Below, one piece after another: positions 8,808 through 16,529 of a stretch of DNA of 36,083 nucleotides. How positions within the stretch are numbered: position 1 is the stretch's first letter; every line of letters starts with the position of its first letter. The stretch lies in contig NZ_JAMGBG010000177.1 in NCBI RefSeq assembly GCF_023516595.1, positions 1 through 36,083 on the forward strand. Direction: 5' to 3'. The DNA is from Streptomyces neyagawaensis. GTDB taxonomy: Bacteria > Actinomycetota > Actinomycetes > Streptomycetales > Streptomycetaceae. The notes below the pieces were generated by a model. That model saw nothing but the letters and a program-made list of their open reading frames with translations. It was not told the DNA's origin and did not search any database. The position numbers and the translations under genes were made by a program.

Positions 8808-9143
8808 AAGGCCGCCGAAGACCAGGGCCGGCTGATCAGCAAGCTCACCAGCTACCTCCGCCCCAGCGTCCTCGTGGTCGACGAGGTGGGCTACCAGCCA
8901 CTGGAACGGGCCGAGGCGAACCTGGTCTTCCAGGTCATCTCCAAGCGCTACGAGAAGGGCTCGATCATCCTCACCTCGAACAAGACCTTCGGCGAATGGG
9001 GCCAGGTCTTCGGCGACGAGGTACTGGCCACCGCGATCCTCGACCGCCTCCTGCACCACTGCGAAGTCGTCTCGATCAACGGCAACAGCTACCGGCTAAA
9101 GAACCGCCTCCAGGCCATCGAGCGAGACACCGACGTGGCCTGA
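8808..9143 (+). pseudogene. istB: IS21-family IstB helper ATPase, C-terminal fragment
   Basis: This is the C-terminal half of an IstB-like AAA+ ATPase: KAAEDQGRLISKL, Walker B LVVDEVGYQPL, the SIILTSNKTFGEWGQVFGDE sensor region, and the tail SINGNSYRLKNRLQ. The N-terminal half with Walker A is absent, and no istA is present. Homology starts abruptly around 8808 and the frame upstream is unrelated, so the fragment is a deletion remnant. Its downstream edge abuts the point where the JAB peptidase gene on the opposite strand loses homology, so this insertion probably truncated the defence operon. Confidence 0.85.
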
Positions 9144-9179
9144 GCAGTGGCGCACATAACTTCGTACTCGGTGGTGCAC

Positions 9180-9359
9180 TCAGAGGAGTACCTGGACACC
9201 GGGGGTTCCGGCGTAGTGGACGGTGACGATGTCGTGGGTGTGGTGGCCCAGCAGGATGCCTCCGGTCTCCGTGGTGTGGTCGGCCGTGCGCAGTTCGGTG
9301 GTGACGATTCGGGTGGCTTGGGCGGTGAGGTGCACGGCAGTGACGGGCTGCTGGGTCAT
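9180..9359 (-). pseudogene. JAB/JAMM deconjugating peptidase (Cap3-like), truncated after the first catalytic motif
   Basis: The ATG at 9359 overlaps the E1 stop as ATGA, so this was the last gene of the operon. Only 59 residues are readable. They include ETGGILLGHH, the start of a JAB domain whose Glu is the first catalytic residue, and the following strand IVTVHYAGTPG. The frame then runs into sequence next to the istB remnant and stops. The HxH...D zinc ligands of the JAMM motif, normally 40-60 residues further on, are absent, so no peptidase activity is expected. In type II CBASS, Cap3 removes the CD-NTase from its conjugates. Confidence 0.72.
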
Positions 9360-10636
9360 GGGGCTTCGCAGGTGGGGCAGCCGGATCTCGGTGGTGTGGC
9401 GGGAAGCCAGCGCAGCTCGGCCGTGTGGCCGAGGTCGAAGGGTGGGGCCCAGTCGGGTTGGCGACGCAGGCCGAACAGGGCATGCTCTCCCGGCAGTCGC
9501 TGGTCGGGGTGTCCGGCACGTTGGAGGACGGTGGCGACGGCGGTTTTGGCTGCGAGCTTGGCCACCAGATGCAGGTCGGAGCCGACGGCGGTCATCGGCC
9601 GGTGGCGGGTGCCGGTGCCGTACCCGGCGTCCAGGGCGGGCTCGGGGTCGAGGCCGCCTGCCTCGGCGAGGCTCCGGCGTCTGCAGGTGAGGCAGCCGTG
9701 CTGGGGCCAGGGGCGCAGTCGCAGGATCTCGCCGAGGGCACCGTCCTGCAGGACGCACGCGAGCACTGCGGTGAGGCCGGCGCGGCGGGCCAAGTGGCCG
9801 GTGACGCGGCGCGGGGCCACTCCGTCTGCCGTGCACACGACGAGGTGGGTGTCCGCGAGGAGGGCCCGGATGTGGTCGGCGTGCTCGATGACGTCCAGGG
9901 CCTTAGCGCTGACGGTGGTGTCGGGGCGCAGTGCGGCGAGTTCCTCGGCGAGGGCAGTAACTTTGTGTCGGCCGATGTGTCGGCGGGCGCTGGTGTGCCG
10001 GATGAGGTTGTGCCAGTCGAGGCGGTCGGGGTCGATGAGGGTGAGATGGCCGACGCCGTAGCCGGCCAGAGCGTGGGCGGTGGCCGAGCCGATGCTGCCC
10101 GCCCCGACCAGCATGATGCGGGTGTTCTGCAGTTCCTCTACAGGCCAGTGACCGGCGAGTTGCCTAATTCCAGTAGTTTCGGGCTCGGCCGACGCCTCGA
10201 TGGGCTGGAAGCCCGCGCGGGTGACGTGCCAGGCGACGAGGTCGGGCAGGCCGCTTTCGGGGAAGGCGTCCTTCACGCCGGGGGCGTGGGTGATGGCCAC
10301 ATAGCCGCCTTCCCCCGGCGTCTTGAAACCACTGGGCACCGCGTCCCTGAAGGCGTCCAGCTTCATGGACGTGCCCCGCCGTGCCCGCAGGAGGTGCCAG
10401 AGCGCGTGCAGTTCACTCTTGGCCTGGTACCAGTAGCCGGTAGGACGGGAGTCGCAGCCGGCGAGCAGGCGGGGGGCGGGGGGCGGCGGGTCGACCGAGA
10501 TGATGGAGCCGCCGCCCTCAGAGATACCGCCCACCACCGCTAGGTCGTCCGGATGGCTGATACGCAACGACAGTCGGCCCCACGCGCCCGAGGCGCGGAG
10601 TCTGGTCGCGGCGTCCTGTGGGATGAGGATCAGCAC
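9356..10636 (-). CDS. CBASS-associated E1-like ubiquitin-activating enzyme (ThiF fold) with N-terminal extension
   Basis: A 426-residue protein. Residues from about 170 onward are a ThiF/E1 adenylyltransferase: nucleotide loop MLVGAGSIGSATA (GxGxxG at 178-183), DPDRLDWHNLIRH (203-214) as the D...N..R catalytic segment, and two CxxC pairs (C315/C318 and C420/C423) that fit a structural zinc. C294 in VLACVLQDG is a candidate transfer cysteine. The first 170 residues are not ThiF and I do not recognise them; they may be a remodelled E2-like or docking domain. E1 should adenylate the CD-NTase C-terminus and pass it to the E2. The start is GTG at 10636, overlapping the E2 stop by 7 bases. In most type II CBASS loci E1 and E2 are fused as Cap2; here they are separate genes. 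Confidence 0.9.
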   Translation of the reverse strand: MLILIPQDAATRLRASGAWGRLSLRISHPDDLAVVGGISEGGGSIISVDPPPPAPRLLAGCDSRPTGYWYQAKSELHALWHLLRARRGTSMKLDAFRDAVPSGFKTPGEGGYVAITHAPGVKDAFPESGLPDLVAWHVTRAGFQPIEASAEPETTGIRQLAGHWPVEELQNTRIMLVGAGSIGSATAHALAGYGVGHLTLIDPDRLDWHNLIRHTSARRHIGRHKVTALAEELAALRPDTTVSAKALDVIEHADHIRALLADTHLVVCTADGVAPRRVTGHLARRAGLTAVLACVLQDGALGEILRLRPWPQHGCLTCRRRSLAEAGGLDPEPALDAGYGTGTRHRPMTAVGSDLHLVAKLAAKTAVATVLQRAGHPDQRLPGEHALFGLRRQPDWAPPFDLGHTAELRWLPATPPRSGCPTCEAP

Positions 10637-11211
10637 GAGGGACCGTCCTGTCCGCCGGTGTCCGGCTCAGGGCCAGTGGTGTCCTCGGGTGGCGGGGGCT
10701 GGGCCAGGAAGTGGTCGAGGCGATCGTCGGTGACGATACCGCTGCCGGTCATCTGCTCGATCATCTGGTGTTTCATCAACGCGTACTCGATCCGCCAGCC
10801 GGCGGCCTTCAGCAACAGATCGACAACCGACTCGCGGCCCGTCCATACGTCGTCCCGCAGAAGACACAGGCTGGCGTCACCGTTGACGTGCCAGCGGTGC
10901 TGGGTCCATTCAAACGGTTCGGGCAGTGGCTCCACGGGAACGAGCCGGGGCGCCACCATGGGGTAGGCCTGGCTGTACTCCAGACGCAGAAGGAGCCCTT
11001 CCTCGCCGATCCAGGCGGTGAGATGCTCGGGCTCGAGCCTCTCAAATGGCCAGCGCGGCAACCTGCCGTCCCAACTCCCTGCCCCGGCCTCGTTCCAGAC
11101 GAGGCCGGGGAACTGAGCGGTGATCTCCGCATGGTCACGGTGCAGTCGGCGCGGTTCGCACGCCCACCAGGTTTGGTGCGTGCGGCCGTTGGGCGTGTGT
11201 GCGGTGGTCAT
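10630..11211 (-). CDS. Stand-alone E2-like conjugating enzyme of CBASS
   Basis: This 193-residue protein has a bacterial E2/UBC pattern: a Trp-rich beta-sheet entry (WACEPRRL, FPGLVWNE), a proline-rich strand YPMVAPRLVPVEPLP, then HVNGDASLCLL, where His108-x-Asn110 mimics the HPN motif and C116 is the predicted thioester cysteine. A helix follows (SVVDLLLKAAGWRIEYALM). The C-terminal 30 residues are Pro/Asp-rich. It should accept the activated CD-NTase tail from the neighbouring E1 and attach it to a target lysine or other nucleophile. The ATG at 11209-11211 overlaps the CD-NTase stop, so the genes are translationally coupled. A frame continuing upstream is an antisense-like shadow and was discarded. 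Confidence 0.83.
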   Translation of the reverse strand: MTTAHTPNGRTHQTWWACEPRRLHRDHAEITAQFPGLVWNEAGAGSWDGRLPRWPFERLEPEHLTAWIGEEGLLLRLEYSQAYPMVAPRLVPVEPLPEPFEWTQHRWHVNGDASLCLLRDDVWTGRESVVDLLLKAAGWRIEYALMKHQMIEQMTGSGIVTDDRLDHFLAQPPPPEDTTGPEPDTGGQDGPSC

Positions 11212-12185
11212 CCCTGGGGTGCGTCCTTGATGGGCCGCGGGGTGATGAGCGCGGGTGTCCCGGTGATCGGTGAGGCGGGCTTGGCCAGAGCGGCAGGGGC
11301 CGGGAAGTCGTCGCCGAAGATCTTCTGCCACAGGCGCAGCGCGTTGTCTGTGTCTCCCTCGGCGGCAGCAACGCAGGCCCGCTCCGCGAGGTCTGCTGCC
11401 TCGGCGAAGGCGTCGGACAGACCTGCATGGTCCAGGTCCGGCTGGATCTGACCGCACAGGCCCGCCGGGTCCCACACGCCCTCGTGGACGCAGACCGCGG
11501 CGGCGGTGAAGAACGTCTTTAGCGCCTGCGGGCGGTTGCCGGACCTGGGCATACAGTTGAGGGCGAGGACCTCCATGACGAGAGACTTGATGCGTCCCTC
11601 GACCGGGGCGGTGAGCCTCCACTGTTTGAGGACCCTGACCAGGGGCCGGAAGTGCGGCCAGTCCCGCTGGTGGTCGGCGACTTGGTCGATGAGGTACTCC
11701 GGGTCGGCCGGGACCCACCGGGTGTTCAGTTTTTCGGGGATGAGCAGCGAGCCGTCCTCCTGGCGCAGGGCCGCCATGACGTCGACGGTGAAGGCCTCCG
11801 GGTCCTCCGTGTCGTCCAGGAAGCACTTGACTGCGTGATTGCGCAGGAGAGTGTGCCGGACCTCGTTGGCATGGGTGCCGTTGGTCTGGCTCAGCAGCCG
11901 GTTGACCTGGGTGCGGACGTGTTCGAGGGCGTCCTGGGCGCTCGGGCCGTCGTTTCCCCAGTCGGGGTGCTCGTCCGAGTCGTAGACGATGACGACGTCG
12001 ACATCATGGATGGGCCTGAGCTGCGTGCTGCGGCTCAGGGAGCCCGAGCCGAACGTCTCCAGGATGTCCGGTTCGCTCAGCAGCGCGGTTTTGAACAGGT
12101 CTCTGCGCTCGCGGGCGAGTCTGGTCTTGTCTATGTCTTCGTTGACCGTCTTCTGGAATGTGTCGAATGCGTCGTCGATCCCCAT
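11208..12185 (-). CDS. CD-NTase (cGAS/DncV-like nucleotidyltransferase), CBASS signal synthase
   Basis: A 325-residue nucleotidyltransferase. The pol-beta-like active site is plain: GSGSLSRST (46-54), then the DVDVVI acidic pair (D61, D63), and the third acid D135 in FTVDVMAAL. Residues 160-290 form the helical OAS/CD-NTase C-lobe (DQVADHQRDW, LVRVLKQWR, KSLVMEVLAL). From about residue 293 the chain is a Pro/Ala/Thr-rich flexible tail ending in a single Gly (PIKDAPQG), the kind of tail that E1/E2 pairs use. Such enzymes make cyclic di- or trinucleotides on phage infection; the product is not predictable here. The ATG at 12185 has GAGGAGG eight bases upstream. First gene of the four-gene operon. 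Confidence 0.93.
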   Translation of the reverse strand: MGIDDAFDTFQKTVNEDIDKTRLARERRDLFKTALLSEPDILETFGSGSLSRSTQLRPIHDVDVVIVYDSDEHPDWGNDGPSAQDALEHVRTQVNRLLSQTNGTHANEVRHTLLRNHAVKCFLDDTEDPEAFTVDVMAALRQEDGSLLIPEKLNTRWVPADPEYLIDQVADHQRDWPHFRPLVRVLKQWRLTAPVEGRIKSLVMEVLALNCMPRSGNRPQALKTFFTAAAVCVHEGVWDPAGLCGQIQPDLDHAGLSDAFAEAADLAERACVAAAEGDTDNALRLWQKIFGDDFPAPAALAKPASPITGTPALITPRPIKDAPQG

Positions 12186-12562
12186 GCGGTGTGCCTCCTC
12201 AGGCGCGTCGTCCAGCCCGGGTGCACGTCGGGTCCGCCGCCTCCCGGACGGGGGCCAGCGGCCACAAACAGGCATCTACGGCTGCTCGTTCACCACAGTA
12301 AGACCCACCACTGACAAACCCTCCTGCACCAGGACTAGATGATCTTTTACGGCAGTGCCCATCCGCATTCCAGCCGCGTACTTTATGCAGGTGAAACGCA
12401 CCGTCCGAGCTCTTGCCTCGCATCAAGGGCCCGTGCCGGCCCCCGATGCAGGCCTCGGCCAACGGCAGGAGGACGACACGGCCGACCGGAGGGAAAGACG
12501 GGATCTTCGCGTCTTCGCGGGCATACAGCGAAGGAGACTTCAGGTGGAGACCGGAGGCACGT
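12186..12562. promoter_or_regulatory. Divergent promoter region between CD-NTase operon and TM-SAVED effector
   Basis: This is the 377-base gap between two divergently transcribed defence genes. The centre (about 12295-12390) is clearly less GC-rich than its surroundings, with stretches such as GATGATCTTTTACGG and CGTACTTTATGC, and probably carries both promoters. No confident -35/-10 pair or operator could be assigned, and no regulator gene sits in the gap. GGAGG at 12553-12557 is the likely ribosome binding site of the effector, five bases before its GTG. Confidence 0.45.
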
Positions 12563-13696
12563 GTGAGGTGGCATGGGCAGCTGAGGCAGCTGCTGCTCTC
12601 CCGGGAGGGCGGCGGTACCGTCCTGATGGCGGTCTCCACGGCCGTCGCGCTCGGTGTTGTACCGAGCATCCTGGAGCAGTGGACCACGCGGCAGTGGGTG
12701 TTTGTCGTGGTCTTCACAAGCGCTCTCGTCCTGGTGCTGGTGGGGTGGGTACTGCAACGCCCCCGCGGGCTCGGCGTGGTGATCAGCCTGTATCCGGCGG
12801 AGCGCACGCAAGCCTCGCGGGTGTCGGCACTCAAGAGTGCTTCCCGCGCCGCGCACAGCACGACGCTGGTCGTCGACCGCGCGGTCCTGTGGCCCGGCGA
12901 GCACTCTGCGCAGAACCGTTCAGATGTCGCCGACTTCGTGGCCAGGCTCATCGACGCACAGATTGAAGAGTTGCGGACCGTCGGCGGAGCGGAGCCTGAG
13001 GTCGCGCTGTATGTGCTTGCCCATCTGCAGGACGGGTTCCTTCTGGGCCGACGCCTGGCAGACGATGCACAGCTGTCGCTGGCCGTGATGCATCTGTCGC
13101 AGCAGGCCGGGCGCTCCGTGGTGCCTGGAGTCGATCTCGGGAGCTCCCTGCGTGCTGCGCTCGCTCCCCGGCAGCGCGCGCGGGTCACCGAGCTCCTGGC
13201 GTCCCCCGTGCACGGCCGTCCGCCGCTCGTGGAGGTATCCGCCGCAGCCGGACAGCAGCGTCACCGGATCGCGCTGATCGTACGTCTGGCATCGGCCGGC
13301 TCAATGATCGACGACGCCCGTTACGTGGCGGCAACCGGACAGGTCGCCTACGGGCCAGAACACCACACCGGCTACCAACTGCCGGGGCCTGTCCATGAGA
13401 ACGGTCCGTGCGGCGCCTACGTCGTCGTCGACACCGGCAACGCCTACCTGCCCGACGATTCCGCTCTCTACGCCGCGATGACCACCTACGTGTGGGAGTG
13501 TTGGCAGACAGCACGGCAGGAGTGGGCGCAGCGTCTGGGCGGGACCACAGCGGTGGAGGGGCTGTTGTTCTTTCACGGCCCGCTGCCGGTCGCCGTCGCG
13601 CTGGGCTGGCTGACGGCCCGCGACCGCCTCACCCTGGTCCACCACGACCTGCGCCTAGCGCGCGGCACGACGCCGCCCGCGGCGTCGGGGTCGTAG
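12563..13696 (+). CDS. Two-TM SAVED-domain CBASS effector (Cap14-like)
   Basis: A 377-residue protein. Two transmembrane helices occupy about residues 17-37 and 44-64, separated by a short turn with no room for an extracellular domain. A soluble region follows, and its last 190 or so residues resemble SAVED, the CARF-derived sensor of cyclic oligonucleotides: strands around HRIALIVRLAS, GAYVVVDTGNAYL, and the C-terminal LFFHGPLPVAVALGWLTA-type Rossmann strand-loop-helix. TM-SAVED effectors are thought to oligomerise on ligand binding and breach the inner membrane. The GTG at 12563 was chosen because GGAGG lies five bases upstream and the product begins just before TM1; longer in-frame starts lack a binding site. 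It is divergent from the CD-NTase and convergent with the nuclease-SAVED gene 16 bases away. Confidence 0.82.
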   Translation: MRWHGQLRQLLLSREGGGTVLMAVSTAVALGVVPSILEQWTTRQWVFVVVFTSALVLVLVGWVLQRPRGLGVVISLYPAERTQASRVSALKSASRAAHSTTLVVDRAVLWPGEHSAQNRSDVADFVARLIDAQIEELRTVGGAEPEVALYVLAHLQDGFLLGRRLADDAQLSLAVMHLSQQAGRSVVPGVDLGSSLRAALAPRQRARVTELLASPVHGRPPLVEVSAAAGQQRHRIALIVRLASAGSMIDDARYVAATGQVAYGPEHHTGYQLPGPVHENGPCGAYVVVDTGNAYLPDDSALYAAMTTYVWECWQTARQEWAQRLGGTTAVEGLLFFHGPLPVAVALGWLTARDRLTLVHHDLRLARGTTPPAASGS

Positions 13697-13714
13697 AGGG
13701 CTTGCCGGGCCCTC
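13696..13714. terminator. Bidirectional hairpin between the two convergent SAVED genes
   Basis: GAGGGC (13696-13701) pairs perfectly with GCCCTC (13709-13714) around a seven-base loop. The structure spans both stop codons, so it could end transcription from either side. No T-tract follows, as is common in high-GC actinobacteria. Confidence 0.5.
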
Positions 13715-15182
13715 ATGCGTCGATGACAAAGGCCTTTTCGTACACCTGCTGGGCGTTGACGTCCTCGTACACGGTGGTGGGGCGCAGCCGGTTCCACCGG
13801 TTGCCCAGCAGCAGGGCCAGGCCCTTGGGGCCGGCCTGGAAGAGGTGGATCGCGGGGTGAGCGCGGCAGGCACGACGCAGCAGGTCCCGGATACCGACGG
13901 CCAGGGCGCTGGCCGTCGCTGCGTCCGGGATGGAGTTGTCCTTCGCCCCGCCGGGCGGGCGCAGGACCAGCAGCCGGGAGACGGGCACGTGATGCTCGCG
14001 CAGGAAGTCCAGCACGTCCTGCGTGGGATCGGTGGCGACCGCGACGGCTACGGCAAGATCCGGTCCGAGGTCGAGCGCGTGCTCGTCGACGGCTGGTGTC
14101 AGCGGGGTCTCGTACGGTGCGGTGGATGACCACAGCTGGTCACGTTGAGCGACGGCGAGGTCCGAGCCGGCCACCATGCGGAAGGCGGCACCGACCAAGA
14201 ACGCGGGCGCCAGACGCAGGCTGCCGGTGACGGCAACGGTGGTGGTGCCTGGCGGCATCCGATACGGAGCGGCCTCGATGTCCACCTGCAACTGCGCCCA
14301 GGTTGCCGGGGCCAGCGGGCGTCGCTTCACGTATGGTGAGGCTCCCTCGAAGCGGTCCACCCAGTCCAATGCGTAGTCGGCGTCCTCGGCCATGGGATCC
14401 GGTTTCAGGGTGGCGATGGACAGCACCCGACGCGATGAGCCGGCTTCCAGGTGCAGGTTCCGGATGGCCTCCCTGATGTCCGCCAGGGACAAGCGGCGCT
14501 GCCCGTCGGCGACTTGGCGGGCCACCCAGTCGGCGCCGGAGTGCATGGCCTCCTCACTGAACCGCAGTCCAGCGGCGAACATCAGCATCTGCAAGTGCTC
14601 GTGCAGGTGCATCACGTCGCGTGCCAGGTCAAAGCGCAGCACCTTCAGCAGGTTCAGCAGCCTCTCCTCGGTCAGCCCTGCGGCGTCGGCCCAACGCCTG
14701 CGTGCCTGTCCCTTCTTCGACCGCGGGCCCTGCTGCGCCGCTTTCGGGAGCAGGAGCTGGGTGCGGGAATCCCGCAGTGAGACCAGCGGGTCTTCTGCGT
14801 CCGGAGACCGGTTGCTCAGCAACGCCAGATCGACCGGAGTTCCGTCCTTGGTGAGTTGCTGCCAGGCCTGCGCCATCTTCTGCAGGATCGAAGGGCCGCC
14901 GCGATCACTGAGCTTGAGGAGGTAGTCCTCGTTGACCGGAGTGGAACTGTCCGCGGCGTACTTGACCTGCATGTACGTGTGCGGTGGCACCTGCCGGTAC
15001 AAGACGACGTCATCCAGGTTCCCCGCATCGTCGACCTCGGCTCCGACCGCCACCACCGGGTTGGGTGCGCGCAGCGCCGCGTCTCTCATCGCGGCGACAC
15101 ACGCCTGCCAGGCAGCCAGCCACTGGTAGCGGTCTCCAGCGATACGGACACCCGTCGAGCTCGGGGCAGGCAGGTCAGACAC
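13713..15182 (-). CDS. Nuclease-SAVED CBASS effector (Cap4-like, PD-(D/E)XK N-terminus)
   Basis: A 489-residue protein. The N-terminal part matches a PD-(D/E)XK nuclease of the DUF4297/Cap4 type: GDRYQWLAAWQACVAA helix, acidic E49 in VGAEVDD, D58 in LDDVVLY, then MQVKYA with the Q72-x-K74 signature. A helical middle follows. From about residue 290 the pattern is SAVED: strand-rich TTVAVTGSLRLAPAFLVGAA and the C-terminal AIHLFQAGPKGLALLLGNRW, where a Rossmann strand meets a Gly/Pro loop and helix. Cap4 proteins are held inactive until a cyclic oligonucleotide binds SAVED, then oligomerise and degrade double-stranded DNA, killing the infected cell. The GTG at 15182 has GGGAG about nine bases upstream. 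It is transcribed away from the arsenic block as its own unit. Confidence 0.84.
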   Translation of the reverse strand: MSDLPAPSSTGVRIAGDRYQWLAAWQACVAAMRDAALRAPNPVVAVGAEVDDAGNLDDVVLYRQVPPHTYMQVKYAADSSTPVNEDYLLKLSDRGGPSILQKMAQAWQQLTKDGTPVDLALLSNRSPDAEDPLVSLRDSRTQLLLPKAAQQGPRSKKGQARRRWADAAGLTEERLLNLLKVLRFDLARDVMHLHEHLQMLMFAAGLRFSEEAMHSGADWVARQVADGQRRLSLADIREAIRNLHLEAGSSRRVLSIATLKPDPMAEDADYALDWVDRFEGASPYVKRRPLAPATWAQLQVDIEAAPYRMPPGTTTVAVTGSLRLAPAFLVGAAFRMVAGSDLAVAQRDQLWSSTAPYETPLTPAVDEHALDLGPDLAVAVAVATDPTQDVLDFLREHHVPVSRLLVLRPPGGAKDNSIPDAATASALAVGIRDLLRRACRAHPAIHLFQAGPKGLALLLGNRWNRLRPTTVYEDVNAQQVYEKAFVIDA

Positions 15183-15311
15183 TGAAGCGATCTCCCAGGC
15201 GTCGGGTCGCCACCATCGCGGCCATCGGCAAGCTCGTCAGATCATCGCCGCAAGCAGCGTCGAGCCGGAAGTCCTACAGAGCACAGAGCCGACGGTCATG
15301 ACGGTGGACGT

Positions 15312-15342
15312 GTCGCGACCGGTCCCCCGTTCCGGTCGCGAC
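15312..15342 (-). terminator. Strong hairpin downstream of the flavoprotein gene
   Basis: GTCGCGACCGG (15312-15322) and CCGGTCGCGAC (15332-15342) form a perfect 11-bp stem with a nine-base loop. It lies ten bases beyond the stop codon of the minus-strand flavoprotein remnant and likely terminates its transcription. Confidence 0.65.
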
Positions 15343-15352
15343 CCGGGCGCGG

Positions 15353-16490
15353 TCACGAACCGCAGCAGCCGCCCGCCGGGGTCTGCTCGGCAGCCGCCCC
15401 GACTGCGGCGGGGGCGTCGAGCTGGATGAGCTGCGGCGCGGGCGCGCAGCAGCCGCCGCTGTTGGTCTGAGGGGCGTCGGGGGTGTCGAACAGGCCCGCG
15501 CCACCGCAGACTCCGGTCTCCGGAAGAGTCAGTTCCACGCGGTCGGCGGATTCGAGGTCGCCGGCGATCGCCGCGGCGACGGAGCGGACCTGCTCGTAGC
15601 CGGTCATCGCCAGGAATGTCGGGGCGCGGCCGTAGGACTTCATCCCGACCAGGTACACGCCGGGTTCGGGGTGGGACAGCTCGCGGTGGCCATGGGGGTA
15701 GACAGTGCCGCAGGAGTGCTGGTTGGGGTCGATCAGCGGAGCCAGGGCGACCGGTGTCTGGAGGCGCTCGTCCAGGCCCAGGCGCAGCTCGTCCAGGCAG
15801 GACAGGTCGGGACGGAAACCCGTCAGCACGATCACCTCGTCGACCGCGTCCAGGCGGCGCCCGTCCTCGCCGACCAGGACCGGGCGGCTGTCGGCGTCGC
15901 GCTCGATCGCCTCGGTACGGAAGCCGGTGACCGCGTCCGCATGGCCCTCGTCGACGGCGGCCTTCGCCGCCAGACCCAAGGCGCCACGCGCCGGGAACTG
16001 GTCGGCTTCGCCACCGCCGAAGGTGGAGCCCGAGATGCCCCGGCGCAGAATCCACAACCCCTTCGTTCCCGCGCCGTCGTCGGACTTCGCCAGGTCGGCG
16101 AGGTAGGCGAGGGCGGTGAAGACGGAGGCGCCGGAGCCGATCACGGCGGTGCGCTTGCCTGCATACCGGGCGCGGACGGCGGGGTTCTTCACGTCCGGGA
16201 CGCGGTAGGTGATCCGGTCCGCGGCGGCCTTCTCGCCGAGGGCGGGCAGCCCACTGCCGCCGGCCGGGCTTGGCGTGGCCCAGGTGCCCGAGGCGTCGAT
16301 GACGGCGCGGGCGAAGACGCGCTCCTCACGGCCGTCGGCGTGGGCGACGTGCACGACGAACGGCTGGGCCTCACGATCGGCGTCGACGATCCGGTCCCGG
16401 CCGGTGCGGGACACTCCGGTGACGGTGGCACCGGTGCGGACGCGGTCGCCGAGGACGTCGGCGAGTGGCTGCAGGTAGGACTCGGCCCAC
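15353..16490 (-). pseudogene. Arsenic-cluster FAD/NAD(P)-dependent flavoprotein (ArsO-like), N-terminus deleted
   Basis: The readable part starts around SYLQPLADVLGDRVRTGATV and continues through the NADPH-binding loop TAVIGSGASVFTALAYL and the FAD-contacting VYLVGMKSYGRAPTFLAM. It ends in a Cys-rich tail (GVCGG, GGCCAPA, TPAGGCCGS) typical of arsenic-linked flavoproteins in Streptomyces. The N-terminal dinucleotide motif (V-V-V-x-G-A-G-P type) is missing. A short vestige of it, reading QPVVLEASG, survives in another frame near 16510-16530, so an internal deletion removed about 60-80 codons. The frame stays open upstream only as antisense of the MFS gene, with no plausible start. Members oxidise or otherwise handle arsenicals. 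This copy should be inactive unless an unexpected start is used. Confidence 0.72.
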
Positions 16491-16529
16491 GGGCAGCGGC
16501 CGCTCAGCCGGACGCCTCCAGCACCACCG

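Noticed and set aside
9356..11211. Bil-type (ISG15-like) conjugation system instead of CBASS
   Set aside because: E1, E2 and JAB would fit, but there is no ubiquitin-like BilA gene, and the first gene of the operon is a clear CD-NTase with SAVED effectors next to it.
12199..13188. 329-residue open frame on the minus strand opposite the TM-SAVED gene
   Set aside because: Composition is that of a shadow frame (Arg/Ser/Cys-rich), and it covers the divergent promoter gap and the well-supported effector gene.
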